Assembly (NCBI RefSeq): GCF_004102725.1
Contig: NZ_LHQS01000002.1
Span: forward strand, 921,984-985,983
Direction: 5' to 3'
Source of the DNA: Methanoculleus taiwanensis
GTDB taxonomy: Archaea; Halobacteriota; Methanomicrobia; Methanomicrobiales; Methanoculleaceae
DNA length: 64,000 bases
Part shown: piece after piece, positions 60,980-64,000 of the stretch
Layout: each line of letters starts with the position of its first letter
How positions within the stretch are numbered: the first letter of the stretch is position 1
Made by a program: the position numbers and the translations under genes
Notes under the pieces: generated by a model
The model's input: the letters and a program-made list of their open reading frames with translations, nothing else
What the model was told of the DNA's origin: nothing
Database searches by the model: none

Positions 60980-61745
60980 CAGGACTCGTTCGTATCAAAG
61001 ACAGCGGTATCACGCTACTCTTCCTGCCATCAGGCCCTGGCCTTTCCTTTCTCTCCACAGGATTCCCCTTTTTTGGTGAGTCTCCATCTGATTCATCCCT
61101 CTCCCATAGGGAGGTATACGCTCCTGGATTCTGCCCGGGGGCAGATCCGCCAGATAGGTGTAACTCTGAGTTATATTATAACTTGTGGTTATTTAGTAAC
61201 TAAAAGTTATACTATTGAGGCTGCGCCTTCCGGGCACGCTCGCGAAAAGACCGCTGAAGGTAGATCCATCAATCCGGCAGATGCACCGGGGAGGTATCTC
61301 CTGGGAAAAAGCGGGAGCGAGGCCGGTTCGATCCTCCGGTCTCTCGATCAGGCCGGGATGCGGGATACCTGTTCTCGCATCGGTCGTACGGGGGCTGGCG
61401 GGTTCTTCAGGAAACCTCTCCGTTCTCTCCTTCCGGTGCAGATAGGAGACCCTGGAACGCCTCTCCCGGAGGGGCGGTTCTCCGGAAGCGGCAGGTCACT
61501 CCTGCTTCTCCAGAGAGCGTGTGAGGGTTCGTCCAGAGAACAGGGGCCGGAGAATGAAGGAGATCGCTGCGGCAATCTCAATCACGACTGCCGCCCGGGG
61601 CAGGATCTGTGCGGGCAGCACGCCGATGCTCCGTGACCCGGAGATCCCTGTCTGCAAGGCCGTCGGCGAAGAGCAGATCCGGCCCGGAGATGACCATCGC
61701 CAACCGGATGCAACCCCCTTCACATCCTTGAGCGGTTTTCCGGAT
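60980..61745. other. Large gene-poor region with AT-rich dyads
   Basis: About 765 bases. Open frames exist (for example a 231-codon one on the plus strand) but carry no family resemblance. A minus-strand frame near 61500-61640 has one hydrophobic stretch (ILPRAAVVIEIAAAISFIL) that might be a stub of a membrane protein. The AT-rich dyad cluster at 61161-61215 is the only clear structure. Confidence 0.4.
61161..61215. promoter_or_regulatory. Cluster of overlapping dyads (putative operator array)
   Basis: TAACTCTGAGTTA (61161-61173, perfect 6-1-6 dyad), AGTTATATTATAACT (61169-61183, perfect 7-1-7) and an imperfect TAGTAACTAAAAGTTATACTA (61194-61214) share the half-site AGTTA/TAACT. This looks like a multi-site operator with a TATA element inside. 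It lies about 180 bases upstream of nudC on its strand. Confidence 0.5.
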
Positions 61746-62102
61746 TCAGCGCTCCTTCAGGGCACCTCCCAGCACCCCTCCCAGGTAGCCGACGAAGCCG
61801 AGGAGCGGGAAGAGCATCAGCGTGATGAAGAGCGTCGATCCGAGGAAGCGAAGAAGGACGAGGTCGCTTGGAGCGGCTTCCATGCCCAGCACCGTGAGGT
61901 ACACCGCCAGGACGAGTGCATCTAAGAGGCCGGTGTAGACGCCTGCTTTTCCTCCGGTCTTCTTTCCTCCCGCGGCGATCCAGCCCGCGACAATACCCCC
62001 GACAAACGCACCGCCGATCGCTATCAGGACATTGATGATGAGTGCGGCAACAAGCCCGATAAGCACCCCGACCCAGAAGGTCCGTGGATCCCCTTTTGGC
62101 AT
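61746..62102 (-). CDS. DUF5518-like small membrane protein
   Basis: 118 aa, four membrane helices: FWVGVLIGLVAALIINVLIA, GAFVGGIVAGWIAAGG, GLLDALVLAVYLTVLG, LFITLMLFPLLGFVGYLGGV, with a GGKKTGGKAGVYTGLL loop between helices 2 and 3. This arrangement is common in archaeal DUF5518 proteins of unknown function. Start ATG 62102. Confidence 0.75.
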   Translation of the reverse strand: MPKGDPRTFWVGVLIGLVAALIINVLIAIGGAFVGGIVAGWIAAGGKKTGGKAGVYTGLLDALVLAVYLTVLGMEAAPSDLVLLRFLGSTLFITLMLFPLLGFVGYLGGVLGGALKER

Positions 62103-62462
62103 CTATCGTATCTCCCGGTTCTCCACGCGGGTCTGGCTGGATGCCGCTATGAGAACCGAATCTGAATATTCGCAATGAGATATAAAAGTGCGGTTATAAT
62201 TGTTGCGGCCGGCGGGTATGGGATCCGGAGAGACGGGCGTGCCCGTCTGCATGGAGGCCGGATCGCTGTACCGGCAGTTCCCGGGTATCGTAACGGATCT
62301 TCGCTCATGGAGAGAAGAGAAGCCCCGGCGTTCCGTTATCCCGGACACCGCTTTCTCTGGTACCCACCGGATCTCTCTCCACCTCTCCTGCTGTACATCG
62401 GTCTTCACGCCGGCCGGCCGCTGGCTCCATCTGTTCCTTGGCTCCGGGTTCCTGCCCGCCCC
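62103..62462. other. Intergenic region
   Basis: About 360 bases without a supported gene. GATATAAAAG at 62179-62188 can serve as a TATA element; on the minus strand (CTTTTATATC) it would drive the DUF5518-like gene with a leader of about 55 nt. Confidence 0.4.
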
Positions 62463-62879
62463 TCACTGCTGTGTGCAGTTCAGCTCTGCAGTGAGGTTCC
62501 GCCGGGCGTCCCGGACGGCCTGCATCTCCGGGCGGACGGTCTGAATGGCTTCGACGACGCTTGCATCGTCGGGAAGACTCTGCACGGTCCGGTCGAGGTT
62601 ATCGTACGCCGCGTTGAGCTCGTCGACCCGGACGCCACCGAGCTCGGAAGCAGAGTTCCTGACGGCCTCCATGGCGGATGCGACCTCATCTCGTGCGTCC
62701 CGAATATCTCCCACCGAAGAGGTTGCATTGAGGTCCTGCATGTTCTGAAGTGCTACTCCGAGTGTTTCAAGATCCTGGCAGAGCTGTGCCTCCGCCTCTT
62801 CCTCGGTCGGCTGGGTGCACCCTGCAGCGGCACAGACCAGAATGAGGATTCCAGCGATGAAAAATATCCACGTTTTCAT
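62463..62879 (-). CDS. Small lipoprotein with helical domain
   Basis: 138 aa. Signal WIFFIAGILILVCAAAGC with lipobox CAAAGC; the mature part is a helical, acidic, coiled-coil-like domain (LCQDLETLGVALQNMQDLNA; RDARDEVASAMEAVRNSASE; EAIQTVRPEMQAVRDARRNL). ATG 62879 has GGGAGAT upstream. Function unknown. Confidence 0.78.
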   Translation of the reverse strand: MKTWIFFIAGILILVCAAAGCTQPTEEEAEAQLCQDLETLGVALQNMQDLNATSSVGDIRDARDEVASAMEAVRNSASELGGVRVDELNAAYDNLDRTVQSLPDDASVVEAIQTVRPEMQAVRDARRNLTAELNCTQQ

Positions 62880-62933
62880 ACCTATCTCCCGAGCAGAATG
62901 GCTATTACTGCCCGGAGGCGGATAATGGTGACT

Positions 62934-62945
62934 ATTATATAAAAG
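62934..62945 (-). promoter_or_regulatory. TATA box of the lipoprotein gene
   Basis: Minus-strand CTTTTATATAAT, about 60 nt upstream of ATG 62879. Confidence 0.55.
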
Positions 62946-63065
62946 TATCTGAATGCCTGTTTTTCGGTGTTCCACCCATCGGGCGAGGGGCGTGCCCGTC
63001 TCCTCACGGACGGGAAGCGCCCCCTCCGGAGGAGCGGATACAAAGGGAGATAAAGCCCTTTCCTA

Positions 63066-63617
63066 TCACCCCGGCATCCGGAACGCGAGGATGATCGCCG
63101 CGATGCCGCCGATGATGGCGAGTCCCGCAAAGAGCAGTATCAGGCCGGCGGCGGCGATGAGCGGGTATGCTATCAGGAGCAGCCCGAAGATGATGCTTAT
63201 GATGCCGAGAATCCCGGTTCCCAGCCCGCCGCCGGAGAAACCCTGTATCAGGTAGACTGCCCCGATGATCAGCCCCTCAACCCCGATGAATATGGCAAGG
63301 ATGGTCGGGATGAGGATTGCGCTGTAGAGGGGATAGGCGAGCACGAGAACTCCTGCAAGGATACCAAGGATACCGATCAGGAGTTTCCAGCCCCGTCCGG
63401 TCGTATCCGTAAAGAGGCTGATGAGCACGACGATACCGTTGAATAACCAGTAGATGCCGAGGAATGTGATGAGCAACGTCAACGTCTGCATGGGGTAGAC
63501 GAAGAAGAGAATGCCGAAGAGGAGCGCAATGATGCCGAGCAGCAGCACGAGCCAGCGGGGCGGCGTAGCAACGGCGCCTGCCCCGGGAGAGCCGGCACTG
63601 AATTTTACGTTAGCCAT
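63066..63617 (-). CDS. HdeD/DUF308 family membrane protein
   Basis: 183 aa, six membrane helices in three DUF308 hairpins: WLVLLLGIIALLFGILFFVYP, TLLITFLGIYWLFNGIVVLI, LLIGILGILAGVLVLAYPLY, ILAIFIGVEGLIIGAVYLIQG, GILGIISIIFGLLLIAYPLI, LFAGLAIIGGIAAIILAF. The repeated GILxxxxGxLLxxYP unit is the family mark. Linked to acid/stress response in enterobacteria; in archaea unknown. ATG 63617 fits the TATA box at 63648-63660. Confidence 0.88.
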   Translation of the reverse strand: MANVKFSAGSPGAGAVATPPRWLVLLLGIIALLFGILFFVYPMQTLTLLITFLGIYWLFNGIVVLISLFTDTTGRGWKLLIGILGILAGVLVLAYPLYSAILIPTILAIFIGVEGLIIGAVYLIQGFSGGGLGTGILGIISIIFGLLLIAYPLIAAAGLILLFAGLAIIGGIAAIILAFRMPG

Positions 63618-63647
63618 AACAATACCTGGCAAGAGGTTCGGTGACGC

Positions 63648-63660
63648 TATATAAATATAT
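63648..63660 (-). promoter_or_regulatory. TATA box of the HdeD-like gene
   Basis: Minus-strand ATATATTTATATAG; predicted start near 63628, leader about 10 nt. Confidence 0.6.
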
Positions 63661-63806
63661 CTGCTCTGCACCGACCGAGAAGCGTTAGCCTGTTTGCGGG
63701 CGAAACCGGGATCCCCGGCCGGGACATGCGGCATGCTTTTATACTATCTGCCGTTCCCTATACCTGCGAAAAGAGAATCCGATCGGGGTGTGGACGGTAC
63801 CAGCAC

Positions 63807-64000
63807 ATGAATCTCTCTGGGGTGATCATCTGGCTGCGGCAGGCCGCAGAGGCACTGGCGTTCATCCTGGTACTCTCCGTGCTCCTGCCGCTCCTCTTCG
63901 GCTACGCGGCCGGCATCCCGGTCGGGCGGGTGCTGGCGCTGATCGGTTCGACTGTCGTTCTGCAGGCGAACGGCGCCTTTGCCGGGGCGGGGCTCGGGAT
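63807..64000 (+). CDS. Membrane protein, cut by right window edge
   Basis: Open from ATG 63807 to the end of the window (about 64 codons). Two hydrophobic segments are visible: ALAFILVLSVLLPLLFGYAAG and VLALIGSTVVLQANGAFAG. Too short to assign. Confidence 0.6.
   Translation, partial: MNLSGVIIWLRQAAEALAFILVLSVLLPLLFGYAAGIPVGRVLALIGSTVVLQANGAFAGAGLG

Noticed and set aside
60941-61636. 231-codon plus-strand open frame
   Set aside because: Runs through the nudC start and the dyad cluster, lacks a Shine-Dalgarno or TATA at a useful distance and shows no domain.
1-64000. tRNA or rRNA genes
   Set aside because: Read through for T-loop-like and anticodon-stem patterns; none formed a credible cloverleaf.

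Overview
The window looks like chromosome of a methanogenic euryarchaeon of the order Methanomicrobiales, most likely Methanoculleus or a close relative. This rests on high GC with archaeal TATA-box promoters and leaderless or short-leader starts, a DUF3821-type surface protein, iron-sulfur flavoprotein and EFR1-type redox proteins, a Nudix/NudC gene and small DUF5518/HdeD-type membrane proteins. The genus is an inference from gene content. No rRNA, tRNA, CRISPR array, transposase or integrase was seen.

Region 1 (1-16.6 kb): a P3A-type H+-ATPase cut by the left edge, then a sugar-phosphate cluster: alpha-glucan phosphorylase with a cysteine-free YHS-like N-terminus, a CBS-pair protein, GalT, a TreT-like trehalose synthase, bacterial-type 6-phosphofructokinase, a decayed phosphoglycerate mutase, bacterial-type GAPDH, a D-2-hydroxyacid (D-lactate-type) dehydrogenase and PEP synthase. 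Together these could connect a glucan or trehalose reserve to pyruvate and PEP. Two toxin-antitoxin loci follow: MNT-HEPN-HicB, and a winged-helix/RelE-like pair, with the remnant of a second hicB.

Region 2 (16.6-33.7 kb): a second P3A H+-ATPase, a DUF3821 surface protein, a frameshifted DUF3006 gene, a LURP-one-like protein, a HEAT-repeat protein and a cytoplasmic arylsulfatase. Two almost identical potassium-channel genes lie in a direct repeat of about 0.98 kb, flanking nuclease-gene debris and a DHA2-type efflux pump. An orphan contractile-tail sheath protein and a DUF3089 lipoprotein close the region.

Region 3 (33.9-41.1 kb): a two-gene AddAB-like helicase-nuclease operon and three small ORFs.

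Region 4 (41.1-57.2 kb) is accessory DNA, visibly more AT-rich in several stretches, and the most interesting part. A four-gene module occurs twice in tandem (about 44.0-50.0 and 51.0-55.1 kb). Its parts are a single-span membrane protein on the minus strand and, divergent from it, a small soluble protein, a two-helix membrane protein and a large NB-ARC STAND ATPase with kinesin-light-chain-like TPRs (23 repeats in copy 1, 8 in copy 2). Debris of the two-helix gene lies in three further places, and an unrelated membrane gene sits in front of each module. The region ends with an Mrr-like nuclease with many zinc fingers and a HARE-HTH protein. I read this as a candidate self-duplicating immune or cell-suicide locus; the function is inferred from architecture only.

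Region 5 (57.2-64 kb): FKBP isomerase, a NudC / Isf-like flavoprotein / EFR1 ferredoxin / TetR gene row, a cluster of dyads with no obvious target gene, and small membrane proteins or lipoproteins. The last gene is cut by the right edge.
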